Source of the DNA: Microthrixaceae bacterium
GTDB lineage: Bacteria; Actinomycetota; Acidimicrobiia; Acidimicrobiales; Microtrichaceae
NCBI GenBank assembly: GCA_027493675.1
Contig: JAOSKI010000001.1
Span: 248,001-312,000, forward strand
DNA length: 64,000 bases
Reading direction: 5' to 3'
Position 1 is the stretch's first letter; the number at the start of each line of letters is the position of its first letter. Position numbers and translations under genes: made by a program. Positions 47,319-59,951 of the stretch are shown here, one piece after another. Below the pieces are notes generated by a model. It was not told the DNA's origin and did no database searches. It saw only the letters and a program-made list of their open reading frames with translations.

Positions 47319-48500
47319 GTGAAGAAGCGCCGAAGCGACGCCGAAGCGGTCGAGCCGGTCGAATCGGACCCGGCGGACCCAGAGGAACAGGCGTCGTCCG
47401 ATGACGACGCCTTCGAGGACACCGCCGAACTGCCCGTGGTGGCGGTCTCCTCGGAACGGACTGCTGCGACCATTAGCGCACCGGTCACCGATCCCGACGA
47501 GTCACACACCACCGAGGTCAGGCGTGCAGCCGACGTCGCCGAGCTGGTCGGTCTGTCCAAGGCGCGCTACACCCGCGACGAACTCCTGTCGAAGGTCGAC
47601 GCAGGCGATACCGACATCGCCACCTGGTGGCGTGCGATGGGGCTCGTCGAAGTGCCTCACGGCACGGTCGCCTTCAACGCCGATGACCTTGCCATGGTGC
47701 GGGCGCTCAAGGCCGTGCTAGCCGAAGGCGACGCGAGCGAACATCACGTGTTGCGTCTCGCCCGCCTGCTGGGTGGTTCGCTGTCGCGGATCTCAGAGGC
47801 CCAGGTGAGCGTGATCGAGGACGTGTTGACCAACCTCGAGCCTGGCGTAGCGATGGATACCGCGGCCGACCGTTCGGCCGCGCTGGCCAGCGAGCCGGCC
47901 AGTGCCCTCATCGAGCTGTTCGAGCAGTCGATGCTCTATGTCTGGCGGCGGCACCTGTTCGCGTCGCTGGGTCGGTGGATCGGAGTCGATCCCGATCACG
48001 ACACCCAGGCGGTCGGCTTCGTGGACATCTCGGGGTTCTCGCACATGTCGAAGCGGTTGGATTCAGGCGTGCTCGCGGAGGTCATCGAACGATTCGAATC
48101 CGAGGTCGTTGATGTGGTCTCGACCGAAGGCGGCCGGGTGGTGAAGTTCATCGGCGACGAGGCGCTCTTCGTCGCCCCCGACCTGCCCACCGCGGCTCGT
48201 GTGGCGCTCGAGGTGGTCGATCGGATGCGCGCGGGCGATCCGCACGTCGACGTGCACGGAGGGATCGCATACGGCTCGACGGTCACGGTCGCGGGGGACG
48301 TGTTCGGCAACACGGTGAACCTGGCGAAGCGACTCACCGATGTGGCCCGCAGAGGCAGGATCCTGATGCCCAAGGGCGACACGGAACTGTTCGAGGGAGA
48401 CGAGGACCTGACGGTTCGTCGTGTCGGACGTTCCTTCGACTTCAAGGGTGTCGGTAGGACCGCTGCGGTCGCCGTGTCGCGATCCACCCCGGTCGAGTGA
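47319..48500 (+). CDS. Adenylate/guanylate cyclase domain-containing protein
   Basis: Class III cyclase domain: QAVGFVDISGFSHMSKRLDSGVLAEVIERFESEVVDVVSTEGGRVVKFIGDEALFVAPD, GGIAYGSTVTVAGDVFGNTVNLAKRLTDVARRGRILM. Confidence 0.9.
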   Translation: MKKRRSDAEAVEPVESDPADPEEQASSDDDAFEDTAELPVVAVSSERTAATISAPVTDPDESHTTEVRRAADVAELVGLSKARYTRDELLSKVDAGDTDIATWWRAMGLVEVPHGTVAFNADDLAMVRALKAVLAEGDASEHHVLRLARLLGGSLSRISEAQVSVIEDVLTNLEPGVAMDTAADRSAALASEPASALIELFEQSMLYVWRRHLFASLGRWIGVDPDHDTQAVGFVDISGFSHMSKRLDSGVLAEVIERFESEVVDVVSTEGGRVVKFIGDEALFVAPDLPTAARVALEVVDRMRAGDPHVDVHGGIAYGSTVTVAGDVFGNTVNLAKRLTDVARRGRILMPKGDTELFEGDEDLTVRRVGRSFDFKGVGRTAAVAVSRSTPVE

Positions 48501-48565
48501 GCGTGCGACGCTCAGGTGGCGACCGAGCGGACCCGGCGATTTCCGGTGTCCGCTCGGTCGAGCAG

Positions 48566-48652
48566 CGGAGAGGGTGGGATTCGAACCCACGGTGAGGTTG
48601 CCCCCACACACGCTTTCCAAGCGTGCCGATTCGGCCGCTCTCGCACCTCTCC
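48566..48652 (-). tRNA. tRNA-Ser(GGA)
   Basis: Minus-strand GGAGAGGTGCGAGAGCGGCCGAATCGGCACGCTTGGAAAGCGTGTGTGGGGGCAACCTCACCGTGGGTTCGAATCCCACCCTCTCCG; anticodon GGA. Confidence 0.93.
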
Positions 48653-48784
48653 AGGTTGCAGGTGCCAACTGTTGCCCAGTTGAGCCGCCATGACAACTTC
48701 GCTGCTGGGATCAGCGGTTGGAAAAACCGACTCCGATGTTACCGGCGGGCACCGCTACACTCGGTCAACCGTTCGCGCCTTCAG

Positions 48785-48895
48785 GTGGCGGCCGGGTCCT
48801 GTGCAACCACAGACCGTGAACCGGGTCAGGGCCGGAAGGCAGCAGCTCTCAGCGGATCCTGTGGGGTGCCGCAGATCGCCTGGCCGCCTCCTGAA
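48785..48895 (+). ncRNA. ffs: Signal recognition particle RNA, small bacterial type (boundaries approximate)
   Basis: ggccgggtcctgtgcaaccacagaccgtgaaccgggtcagggccggaaggcagcagctctcagcggatcctgtggggtgccgcagatcgcctggccgcc; domain IV core GGTCAGGGCCGGAAGGCAGCAGC; upstream of dnaX. Confidence 0.93.
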
Positions 48896-49004
48896 GGCGC
48901 GAACGCGCTTCGTGAGTGGCGGGACCGGCGGCTGGCCCAGACGGATCCGCCGGGGCGAGCTCCCTGGCGGGGACGACCCTTGGTAGGCCGCGTAGGATCG
49001 GGTC

Positions 49005-50942
49005 GTGGCCCACCAATCGCTCTACCGTCGGTACCGTCCACGCACCTTCGCCGAGGTCAAGGGCCAGGAGCATGTGGTCACAGCACTCCGCAACGCGGTG
49101 GACAGCGACTCCGCGGCTCACGCCTACATGTTCTCGGGCCCCCGCGGCACTGGCAAGACCTCAACGGCGCGCATCTTTGCGAAGGCTCTCAACTGCACCT
49201 CACTGGAGAGTGGTGAGCCCTGTTGTGAGTGCGCGTCATGCGTGGCTATGGAGGCCGGCACCAGCTTCGACCTGTTCGAGCTGGACGCCGCATCCAACAA
49301 CGGGGTGGAGGCGATCCGTGACCTCGTGGAACGGACCATGGTCGTGTCGCCGGGGCGCACCAAGGTCTACATCCTCGATGAGGTCCACATGCTGAGCAGA
49401 GGGGCTTCCAACGCCCTGTTGAAGACCCTCGAGGAACCCCTGAACACGTTCGGTTCGTCCTGGCTACGACCGACCCTCAGAAGGTGCTGCCCACCATCCG
49501 CAGCCGAACCCAGCACTTCGAGTTCCGTCTCCTGACTGTCGACGAGCTGACCGAGCATGCCCGTTGGGTCTGTGGTGATGCCGGGCTGGAGGTCGCCGAG
49601 ACATCGATCGCCCACGCCGTCAAGCAGGGTCGGGGGTCGGTGCGCGACATGCTCTCGGCGTTGGATCAGGTCATCGCCACCGGCGGTGTGTTCGAGCGCC
49701 CGGCACCGCTGGAGGAGTTGTTCTCGGCGCTCGCGGACGGTAGCGGGGGGCCGCCCTGCTCGCCGTCGTTGATGCCGTCGCACAAGGTCACGACCCCCGC
49801 ACCTTGGCCGAGGCGTTCGTCGCCGAGATCCGGGAAGCGTTCCTGTTGTCCATCGGTGCCGAAGCCTTGCGGCTGGTCGACTCCGATCGCGAACGTCTCG
49901 GTGCGTGGGCGGAGAAGCTGGGCCCGGCGAAGCTTTAAGGGCCATGGAACGGATCGGCCTGGCACTCGTCGACATGCGATCCGCTGCGGATCCCCGGGTA
50001 CCCCTCGAGGTGGCGCTGATCCAGCTCACCGCAGTGTCCTCGGCAGCGCCGACGACGGGCTCCGACGCTGCCTGGGTCCGGTGGGTCAGATGACCGGGAA
50101 TCGGGCAGGTCAGCGGAGCTGACCGACCTGCGTGCCCGTGTCGAGCGTCTGGAGGCGGCCCTTGCCGAGGGTCGGGTTCCTGCAATGCCTCGTGTGGAGG
50201 CCACGGAAGCCCCCCGCGGGGACGCCACGGGTAGCGAACCTGCAACACGCCGCGGGGGTTCCGCTTCGGAGAAGACGTCTGCGGGCACCGGAGGTTCCGG
50301 CGGTGCCGGCGGCTCCTCCAAGGCCGCCGAGGCCCGCGCCGCACTCAAGCAGACCGAGCGCGCTAAGCCCCCGCCCTCCTCCTCGGAGCAGGTCAGGTGC
50401 ACCCACCGAGCGCAGGGCGCCTGCGCCCCAGCCTCCACGACCGGCGGCCGGCCCGACCAGTGAGCCCTGGGCGCATCATCGTTCGGAGGAGTCCCAGGGT
50501 GAACCTGCCGCTTCGGCCGCACCGTCGCCGCGACCCGATACCCTCGCCTGGTTCGCTGCCTGATCGTGACTCGCTGGTCATGGCCTTCGGAGACTCGGTC
50601 GTTCCGAAGCTGAAGGGGATAGCGAAGGCCATCTACAGCCAGGGGCGGTTCGTGTCGGTGGCCGGTGACCACGCCGTGTTCGCGGTGGAGAACGCCCCCA
50701 CGCGTGACCGCGCTGAGCGGTACCGCGCCGAGGTTGAATCGCTGCTCTCACAGGAGTTCGCCGTTGCCGTGCCGCTTCGCCTGGTGATCGAGGGCGACGA
50801 GAGCCCCGCCAGCGACGACGAAGCTGAGATCATGGCCCAGGTGTCCGAGCTCGAGGACGCCGACGTGCAGATCTCCACGGTCGACCGTCTGACGGCGGCC
50901 TTTCCGGGAGCGGAGCTGATCGAATCTGAGGAGACGACCTGA
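49005..50942 (+). CDS. dnaX: DNA polymerase III subunit gamma/tau (frameshifted)
   Basis: LYRRYRPRTFAEVKGQEHVVTALRNAV, FSGPRGTGKTSTARIFAKALNC, YILDEVHMLSRGASNALLKTLEEP; Pro/Ala-rich tau linker and C-terminal domain. Confidence 0.94.
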
Positions 50943-51418
50943 TGTCGCGTGATGATGTGTCACCCCGCCCGGGCGAACCCGAGCCAGGGCCCGAGGTGAT
51001 CCCGGGTGAGGTTGTGGGTGCCGAGCCGACGGTGGCCGAGGCCGGTGGTGAGCCGGAGCCATGGCCTGCAGTGGGCGGTGAGGGCGCGATGGACTTCGGC
51101 GCCATGATGCAGATGGCCCAGGACATGTCCGAGCGGATGGGCTCCGCGCATGCCGAGCTTGCCGAGGCCAGGGCCGAGGGGACCGCCGGGGGTGGGGTCG
51201 TGAAGGTGGTGCTCAACGGGCACCTGCACCTGCTCGAGGTGGTGGTCGATCCCGCAGCGGTGGATCCCGATGACCCGTCGGTCGTAGGTGATCTCGTGGT
51301 GGCGGCTTGGCGCGACGCTCACGACGAGGTGGCGCGTCTGCAGGCGGCCGCCGATCCACTGGGCGGACTGGGCGCTGCGTTGGGTGGGGACCTGGGCGGC
51401 CTGTTGGGTGGTGGTTGA
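50942..51418 (+). CDS. YbaB/EbfC family nucleoid-associated protein
   Basis: [56 protein letters not shown]; between dnaX and recR. Confidence 0.88.
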   Translation: MSRDDVSPRPGEPEPGPEVIPGEVVGAEPTVAEAGGEPEPWPAVGGEGAMDFGAMMQMAQDMSERMGSAHAELAEARAEGTAGGGVVKVVLNGHLHLLEVVVDPAAVDPDDPSVVGDLVVAAWRDAHDEVARLQAAADPLGGLGAALGGDLGGLLGGG

Positions 51419-52037
51419 GGTGGCATCGGCGCAGACCTCGGCGGTCCAGGAGCTGATCGATGCCCTCGGGCGTCTACCTGGGATCGGTCCCAAGTCGGCC
51501 CAGCGGATCGCGTATCACCTGCTGAAGTCCGATGCGGAGGAGAGCCGTCGACTGGCCGAGGCCGTAACGGCCGCCAAGGAACGGGTCGGGTTCTGTCAAC
51601 GTTGCTTCAACTTGAGCGAGGGTGATCTCTGCCCGGTCTGTTCGGATGACCGCCGTGACGGGCACGTCCTATGCGTGGTCGAGGAACCTCGGGATGTGAT
51701 CGCGGTGGAGCGCACCAGGGAGTTCCGTGGTGGCTACCACGTCCTCGGAGGTGCCATCGACCACCTGCAGGGGGTCGGTCCAGACCAGTTGAGGATCCGT
51801 GAGCTGCTCGCGAGGATCGGATCCGAAGGTGTCACCGAGGTGATCATCTGCACCAACCCGAATCTCGAAGGAGAGGCCACGGCTCTCTACTTGAGCCGGG
51901 TGTTGTCGATGCCGGGACTGACCGTGAGTCGCATCGCAAGCGGCCTGCCCGTGGGTGGCGACCTCGAGTACGCGGATGAGCTGACCCTCGGTCGTGCACT
52001 GGAGGGCCGCCGTACGGTGGAGGCAGCGCAGCCCTGA
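51414..52037 (+). CDS. recR: Recombination mediator RecR
   Basis: [100 protein letters not shown]. Confidence 0.95.
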   Translation, partial: VEVASAQTSAVQELIDALGRLPGIGPKSAQRIAYHLLKSDAEESRRLAEAVTAAKERVGFCQRCFNLSEGDLCPVCSDDRRDGHVLCVVEEPRDVIAVERTREFRGGYHVLGGAIDHLQGVGPDQLRIRELLARIGSEGVTEVIICTNPNLEGEATALYLSRVLSMPGLTVSRIASGLPVGGDLEYADELTLGRALEGRRTVEAAQP

Positions 52038-52054
52038 TGCCCACCGCGGGTGAT

Positions 52055-52093
52055 CTGAGCGGTCCAGTACCGCCAACTGAGCGGTCCAGTACC

Positions 52094-52098
<5 letters not shown>
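52055..52098. repeat. Two tandem 22-bp repeats
   Basis: ctgagcggtccagtaccgccaa twice, immediately before the 52094 hairpin. Confidence 0.9.
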
Positions 52099-53364
<1,266 letters not shown>

Positions 53365-53548
53365 TGACGACCCCTTGTGTCCCTCGGGACCCGGTTGGGT
53401 CCTCGACCTGGTGGGCCACACGTTACCGGTGTCGCACGGGTCGAATCGAAGCGGGCCGCGCCGCCGCAGGGCACCACAGGGCGCGACGGGGAAGCGGGGC
53501 TCGGTCGGAAGTGCGTGAGATCCGGCCGCGCCTGTAGCTTTCGGGACC

Positions 53549-54882
53549 ATGCAGGAGATCCTCGACGCAATCACCGCCGGTGCCACCGGCGACGACATCG
53601 CCAACATCGACCTCCCGGAGTCATACCGGGCGGCACACGTGCTGCGATCGGAACAGGACATGTTCGAGGAGTGGAATCCGCCGACAAGGACCCCCGTAGG
53701 AGCCTGCACGTGGGCGAGGTGCCGATGCCCGAACTCGCACCTGACGAAGTCGTGATCGCGAACATGGCGAGTTCGATCAACTTCAACACGGTGTGGACGT
53801 CGATCTTCGAACCCCTGCCCACCTTCGGGTTCCTCGACCGGCTGGGACGCGAGTCGGTGTGGGGGGCCCGCCACGCCCAGGACTTCCACGTGGTGGGATC
53901 GGATTCGGCCGGCGTGGTGCTGAAGGTCGGGTCTGCGGTCCGCAACTGGTCCCCGGGGCGCACGTGACGGTGCACTGCAACTACGTCGACGACCAGGACC
54001 ACTCGGCTCACAACGACTCGATGCTGGCGGCGAACCAACGCATCTGGGGATTCGAGACCAACTATGGGGGCCTGGCGGACCTCTCTATCGTGAAGGCCAA
54101 CCAGCTCATGCCGAAACCCAGTCATCTGAGCTGGGAGGGGGCGTCGGTCAATGCGCTGTGTGCGTCGACTTCCTACAGGATGCTCGTGGGTGATCACGCC
54201 GGGCGCATGAAGCAGGGCGACAACGTCTTCGTATGGGGGAGCGACCGGCGGCATCGGCGCCTACGCGATACAGCTCGTGCTCAACGGCGGGGGTACCCGT
54301 GTGGGTGGTCTCGAGCGGAAGCGCGCCGAGTTGCTGAGGGCCATGGGTTGTGAGCACGTGATCGACCGCAAGGCCGAGGGGTATGCCTTCTGGTCCGACG
54401 AGCACACCCAGGACGAGCGTGAGTGGCGCCGCCTGGGCAAGAAGGTGCGTGAGCTGATCGGCGAGGATCCCGACATCGTGTTCGAACACCCCGGACGCTC
54501 CACTTTCGGTGCGTCGGTGTTCATCACCAAGCGGGGCGGCAAGATCGTCACCTGCGCGGCGACGTCGGGCTACATGCTCGAATACGACAACCGCCACCTG
54601 TGGATGAAGCTGAAGAGCATCGTCTCATCGCACTTCGCGAACTACGCCGAGGCATGGGAGATGAACCGCCTGATCGACAAGGGTGCGATCCAGCCCGTGC
54701 TGTCCGATGTGCGCGACCTCGAGCACGTCGGTGACGCCGCACTCGCTGTGCACCGCAACGAGGTGGAGGGGAAGCTCGGGGTGCTGTGCCTCGCTCCCGG
54801 AGAGGGTCTGGGGATCACAGACGCCGACAAGCGTGCGCGAATCGGTGAGGATCGCATCACCCTGTTCCGCCGCATGAGCTGA
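53549..54882 (+). CDS. ccr: Crotonyl-CoA carboxylase/reductase (frameshifted)
   Basis: [120 protein letters not shown]. Confidence 0.94.
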
Positions 54883-54905
54883 CCCCGGCCGCTCCAGGAC
54901 GTCGA

Positions 54906-54958
54906 CCCGCCCGGTCACCCGGGCCATCATCTGCCCGCCCGGTCACCCGGGCCATCAT
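54906..54958. repeat. Two direct 25-bp repeats with 3-bp spacer
   Basis: cccgcccggtcacccgggccatcat at 54906-54930 and 54934-54958. Confidence 0.9.
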
Positions 54959-55405
54959 TTGGCTGTGCTCTGGATCATCGACGGCAACAACGTGATGGGC
55001 TCGGCACCCGACGGTTGGTGGAACGATCCGGCGGCCGCGGCCACCCGCCTGACCCAGCAGATCGCGGTCTGGTGCCGAGGTCGGGAGGACGCCCATCGGC
55101 ATGACCGGCTGATCCTGGTGTTCGACGGTCGCCCCGTTCCGGCGGTGTCGGAGTTGGCGGGTGGAACACTGTCGATCGAGTTCGCACCGAGGCCGGGGCG
55201 CGACGCAGCCGACGATCGGATTGTGGGGCTCGTGGAGGATCTCTTCGCGGGGACCGCCATCACCGTGGTGACCTCCGACAAGGGGGCTGGTCGCCAGACT
55301 CCTCGGGGGTGGAGGTTGTCTCTTCGGGCAGGTTCCGGCGCACGAGCCTGGGCCTGGGTCGCTGACTACCGCCGGCGGAGGTTCTTCGGCAGACTGCTGA
55401 GATGA
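54959..55405 (+). CDS. NYN/YacP-like PIN-superfamily RNase domain protein (frameshifted C-term)
   Basis: LWIIDGNNVMGSAPDGWWND, LILVFDGRPVP, DAADDRIVGLVEDL, ITVVTSDKG. Confidence 0.8.
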   Translation: MAVLWIIDGNNVMGSAPDGWWNDPAAAATRLTQQIAVWCRGREDAHRHDRLILVFDGRPVPAVSELAGGTLSIEFAPRPGRDAADDRIVGLVEDLFAGTAITVVTSDKGAGRQTPRGWRLSLRAGSGARAWAWVADYRRRRFFGRLLR

Positions 55406-55805
55406 TCCTCACCGAAATCGACCATGTGGCAATCGCCGTCAACGACCTCGGCGCGGCGATCAGGTTCTACTCCGACGCCTTCGGGGGCCGAGGTGGCCCA
55501 CCGGGAGACCGTCGACAGCGACGGTGTGGAGGAGGCGCTGGTGAAGGTCGCCGACAGCTACATCCAGCTGACCGCCGCCACCAGCGCCGATTCGCCGATC
55601 GCCAAGTTCCCTGGAACGCAAGGGCGAGGGTCTGCACCACGTCGGCTATCGGGTGGACGATTGCGCGGTCGCACTCCAGGCGATGGTGGCTGCGGGAGCC
55701 ACACCGATCGACAAGGCACCACGGCCGGGTAGCCGTGGCACGACGGTTGCGTTCATCCACCCCAAAGGAGCCTTCGGCACTCTCATAGAGCTCGTCGAGG
55801 AGTGA
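55402..55805 (+). CDS. mce: Methylmalonyl-CoA epimerase (frameshifted)
   Basis: LTEIDHVAIAVNDLGAAIRFYSDAFG, HHVGYRVDD, GTTVAFIHPKGAFGTLIELVEE. Confidence 0.9.
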
Positions 55806-55945
55806 TCCTTCCCCGCCTGGGGGTCCGATGGGGGTTCTGCCACCTTGTCAGATCGGCCCGCGAGGTGTGCGATGTGACTACGGTGCACACTTGTTGAGCG
55901 CCACCGACCAATAGCCTCGACGACCCGGACCGGAGGAAGGAACAG

Positions 55946-58000
55946 TTGGTCACCGAACAGCTCCGCACCGGCGGAACCCCGGAACCAGCCGCTGTGTCGA
56001 GGCCGCAACGGAGGCTCGGGTCACTGGACGGCCTTCGGGCCGTAGCGGTCACGGCCGTTCTGGTCTACCACCTTGACGACCGGATCCTTCCCGGTGGGTT
56101 CCTCGGTGTGGACGTGTTCTTCGTCCTGTCGGGCTACTTGATCACCTCGCTGTTGGTGGCCGAACACCGTCGGAGTGGGTCGATAGCCCTACGTGAGTTC
56201 TGGAAGCGACGTGCCCGCCGGCTGTGGGCCGCTGCGTGGGTGGTGCTGGCCATGGTCGCCCTCGCGGGACTGTGGAACCTGTGGGGAGCCGATCGCCAGT
56301 CGTCGCTGCCCAGGGGAGATCTTCGCCGCGGTCGCGCACATCGAGAACTACTGGGTGTTGGGTCATGGCGGGTATCTGAGCCAGTTCGCGGCTCCATCGC
56401 CGGTTCGCCACTTCTGGTCGTTGGCGGTCGAGGAGCAGTTCTGCATGGTGTGGCCCCTGGCCATGCTCGGCGCACTTGGTGCGGTGCGACGCTACGGACG
56501 CAGCGCTATGTGGGTGGTCTTGACCGTGCTCGGGGTGGCCAGCTTCCTCACCGGGCTGGTGGTGAGTCCCGAGCAGGCGTATCTGGGTACTGCGACACGG
56601 GCAATCGCACTGGTGGTGGGAGCGCTGCTCGCATGGTGGTGGTCGGACACGCCCCTGTCGGCGCCCTCGGGCAGGCGGTTGCATCGTGTGATCGGGGCGT
56701 GGGCTGTGGTCGGTGCAATGGCGCTCGTAGTGGGGTTGGCCACGTTGCATCCGCACGACGAGATCATGGCCCGCGGCGGGTTCCTTGTCGTTGCGGTGGC
56801 GTCCGCGGGCCTGACCGCGGTGGCTGTCATCCCGGGCCGCCGCGGGTGGCTGTCGGTCACCCCGCTGGTCTGGTTGGGTCGACGCTCATATGGCATCTAC
56901 CTCCTGCACTGGCCCCTGATCGTCGCGATGGGCCCGGGCCGCCCGACGTGGTCGGTGGCTCTCGTGGTCATCCCCGTCACGCTGCTCGGAGCGGCAGCGC
57001 TTCACCATCTGATCGAAGAGCCGTTGATCGCGCGTCGTTGGAAGCCGTCGACGCAGTTCCTCGGAACCGGTGTGTTGGCGGTGGTCACAACCGGTGCACT
57101 CCTGGCAGCGGTTCCCGACACCACGCCCACGACGAACGTGGCGGAGGGTTGGAGGTGATCTCGGATCCCGCAAGCGGAGACTCGATGGAGTCCTCGGGGC
57201 CGGAGGTGACTCAACCAGCCATACCCGACGGTCCGGACCCCGCGGGCTCGGTCACGACGACCACTGCGTGTGTCCCGACGTTGGTTGCCGGTGCCACCGA
57301 GGATTGGCCGACGGTCACCGAAGGGTTCGACCCGAGCACCGTGGAGGAGCTGGCCGACCCCAGCACAGTGGCGTGTGATCAGCAACTCGATGTGATGGTG
57401 GTCGGTGACTCCACCGGGCGGGGGTTTCTCCAACGGGCTCGCGAAGCTCGGTGATCCCAACATCCGCGTGTGGGACCGCACGACCCTGGGATGTTCGCTC
57501 GGTGACGAGGACTGTCCCGACTGGCGCAGCGAATGGGCGACTGAGGTGGCGCGCGTCCGGCCCGACGTGGTGGTGCTCTACGTCAATCCGGTGACCGACA
57601 TCAAGGGAGTGGACGATGCGGAGTTCCTCTCCGAGGAGGGTGAGCTCCAACGGGTAGCTGTGCTCAACGAGGCGGCCGACCTGCTGTCGTCTCAAGGAGC
57701 CGCGCTGGTGTTCGTCGCGCCTCCATCACCGAGGCCGCCGGAGGGGCTGTTCTTCTGTGGTGGACACCGCGAGGGGAACGCCGTGTGACCCGGTGGTCAC
57801 CCCGCGTGGACCGATTCTGTGATCATCGTGGCCGACAGTCGCAGGATCCCGGTATTGGATGTGCAGCGGTTCCTCGGCGAGCTCGGCGACAACGGTGACA
57901 CACGCCCCGACGGTATGCACTCGCGCTGCCTTCCTTGCAGGCGCTGGCCGAGTGGGCCCTGCCGGTGTTGCCACTGGCGGTGTTCATGCAAGGGGACTGA
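55946..58000 (+). CDS. Acyltransferase 3 family membrane protein with C-terminal SGNH domain (OatA-like; frameshifted)
   Basis: RLGSLDGLRAVAVTAVLVYHLDDRILPGGFLGVDVFFVLSGYLITSLL, FWKRRARRLW, ...SFWSLAVEEQF region; SGNH: DVMVVGDSTGRGF. Confidence 0.88.
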
Positions 58001-58062
58001 CGCCTCGGAGCTCACGTGTGGTGGCGGTGAACCCGATGGTCCACGTGATGCGGCCGTGGGGC

Positions 58063-58554
58063 TCAGCCATCGCCGCCGGCTTCCGCTGCGCGGGCGAGCG
58101 CATCGAGGGTCGCGGTCATGTTCCGCCGGTTCTGTCCGGCGCGATCGGTCACCCCGGTGAGCAGGGAGGTGGTGCGGGCGAACAGTGCCGAACGGTGGTC
58201 TTCCCATGATTCGGCGATCGTGCATCCGTGCTCGGTCGGTTCGAGGTCGTAGCGCCATCTGGCGACCTTGACGGGCCCGGCGGTGATGTCGAAAGCGAAC
58301 GACTTCCCGGGATTGCACTCGACGACGGTCGCGAGCGTCGACCAGCGTCGCCAGCCGTGTCGGTTGTGCCCGACGAACCTGGCTCCCTTGAACGCCCGAC
58401 TGGCACCACCCTTCCATCGTCCACCCGTTGCCTCGGGCGACCACTCACCCATACGGGGGAGGTCGCTCACGAGCTCCCATACCGTCGAGGGTGACGCTGC
58501 GATCTCCCGGCTCACGCTGACGATGCCCCCGGTCGACTCCGACCTGTGCTCCAT
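58063..58554 (-). CDS. SRPBCC (polyketide cyclase/START-like) family protein
   Basis: IVSVSREIAASPSTVWELVSDLPRMGEWSPEATGGRWKGG...RFVGHNRHGWRRWSTLATVVECNPGKSFAFDI. Confidence 0.87.
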   Translation of the reverse strand: MEHRSESTGGIVSVSREIAASPSTVWELVSDLPRMGEWSPEATGGRWKGGASRAFKGARFVGHNRHGWRRWSTLATVVECNPGKSFAFDITAGPVKVARWRYDLEPTEHGCTIAESWEDHRSALFARTTSLLTGVTDRAGQNRRNMTATLDALARAAEAGGDG

Positions 58555-58665
58555 GACCCGAGACTAGATCGGGAAGTCACACGTATGCGCCGCATGTGAC
58601 AACCGGCCTCCCGTGCGCTACGACCTTCGGCCGCCGTGGCGACCCGCGTGGCCTAGGGTGCCGAC

Positions 58666-59928
58666 ATGCGCCGACTCGTAGCGATCATCGCCGTACTCGC
58701 AGTCACCCTCGGGGCCTGTTCGGATTCCGAGCCGGCAGGTTCGTCCGGTGAGGGATCGGAGCGAACCACCGCGACATCTGTGACGACCGCGCCGAGCGAG
58801 TCGGGCACCTTCGAGATCCCCGACGAGCTGTTGGAGCGGGTCGACGAGGCGGGTTTCGAGTTCCCAACGATCGACTATCCCCCACAGCCTGAAGGGGTCG
58901 AGTGGCCGACAGGGGAATGGCCCACGGGCGAGATCCCCGCAGGGGTCGACGCCACTGCCGTCGAGACGACGATCACCGATGCCTTCAATGCGGGATCGGG
59001 TGAGGGCGACGTGATCGACGCCGTGCTGGTCGTGAAGGACGGTCGTCTCGTGGTCGAGGATTACAACGGGTGGGACCCCGAGGAGTTCCACCCGTCGTGG
59101 TCGATGGCCAAGTCCGTCACCTCGTCGCTGGTCGGAATCCTCGCGGGCCGTGGCGAGATCGACGTGTTCGAGCCGGCTTCGGCTCCCGAGTGGGCCGATC
59201 CCGCCGACCCTCGACATGCGATAACCCTCGACGACCTGTTGCGCATGAGCAGCGGGCTCGAGTGGACCGAGGACTACAGCGATCCCGACGGCGACGTGCT
59301 GACGATCCTCGGAGGTGAAGGGGCTGCCGACCGGGCCGGGTACGCCGCGTCGAAACCCCTCAAGGACGAGCCGGACACGCTCTGGTACTACTCCACGGGG
59401 ACCGCGAACATCGTCGCGCGGGAGGTTGCCGAGAAGGTCGGCTTCGGAGAGGAGTTCTCTGCATGGATCACCGAGAACCTCTTCGAGCCTCTCGGGATTG
59501 CGGGTGCCGACATGCAGATCGACGATGCAGGGGTGATCAACGGCGGTTCCTGGGTGGCGATGCGGCCGGTCGACTTCGCCCGCTTCGGCTACCTCTACCT
59601 GCGCGGTGGCGAATGGGACGGGGAGCAGCTGCTGCCCAGGGAATGGGTCGACTACAGCAGGTTGCCCACCCCCACGGCGGAGAAGCCCGAGTACGGCGCG
59701 CACTGGTGGATCGACGAGGCGGACCCGGCACGGTTCTACGCGTCGGGGTTCAACGGTCAGAGCATCACCGTGGTCCCCGAGGAGGACCTGGTGATCGTGG
59801 TTCTCTCCAACACCGGCACGGACCGTGACACGGCGCTGGTCGACCGCCTGGAGGACCTATTCGGCGAGGCCGGCACCAGCGGTACCGGCGATACCGGCGA
59901 CGATGTGGCCGGTGCGGATGAGGGATGA
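58666..59928 (+). CDS. Class C beta-lactamase-related serine hydrolase (lipoprotein)
   Basis: Intact ORF; lipobox VLAVTLGACS; WSMAKSVTSSLVG (SxxK), LDDLLRMSSGLEW, YYSTG. Confidence 0.92.
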   Translation: MRRLVAIIAVLAVTLGACSDSEPAGSSGEGSERTTATSVTTAPSESGTFEIPDELLERVDEAGFEFPTIDYPPQPEGVEWPTGEWPTGEIPAGVDATAVETTITDAFNAGSGEGDVIDAVLVVKDGRLVVEDYNGWDPEEFHPSWSMAKSVTSSLVGILAGRGEIDVFEPASAPEWADPADPRHAITLDDLLRMSSGLEWTEDYSDPDGDVLTILGGEGAADRAGYAASKPLKDEPDTLWYYSTGTANIVAREVAEKVGFGEEFSAWITENLFEPLGIAGADMQIDDAGVINGGSWVAMRPVDFARFGYLYLRGGEWDGEQLLPREWVDYSRLPTPTAEKPEYGAHWWIDEADPARFYASGFNGQSITVVPEEDLVIVVLSNTGTDRDTALVDRLEDLFGEAGTSGTGDTGDDVAGADEG

Positions 59929-59951
59929 GTGCGCGGCTCAGGCCAGGGTGT

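Noticed and set aside
49367-50344. Minus-strand 325-aa ORF opposite dnaX
   Set aside because: Shadow ORF; the dnaX reading explains the locus.
54906-54958. Possible CRISPR mini-array
   Set aside because: Two copies with a 3-bp spacer; not CRISPR architecture.
58618-59703. Minus-strand 361-aa ORF opposite the serine hydrolase
   Set aside because: The plus-strand ORF is intact with signal peptide and SxxK motif.
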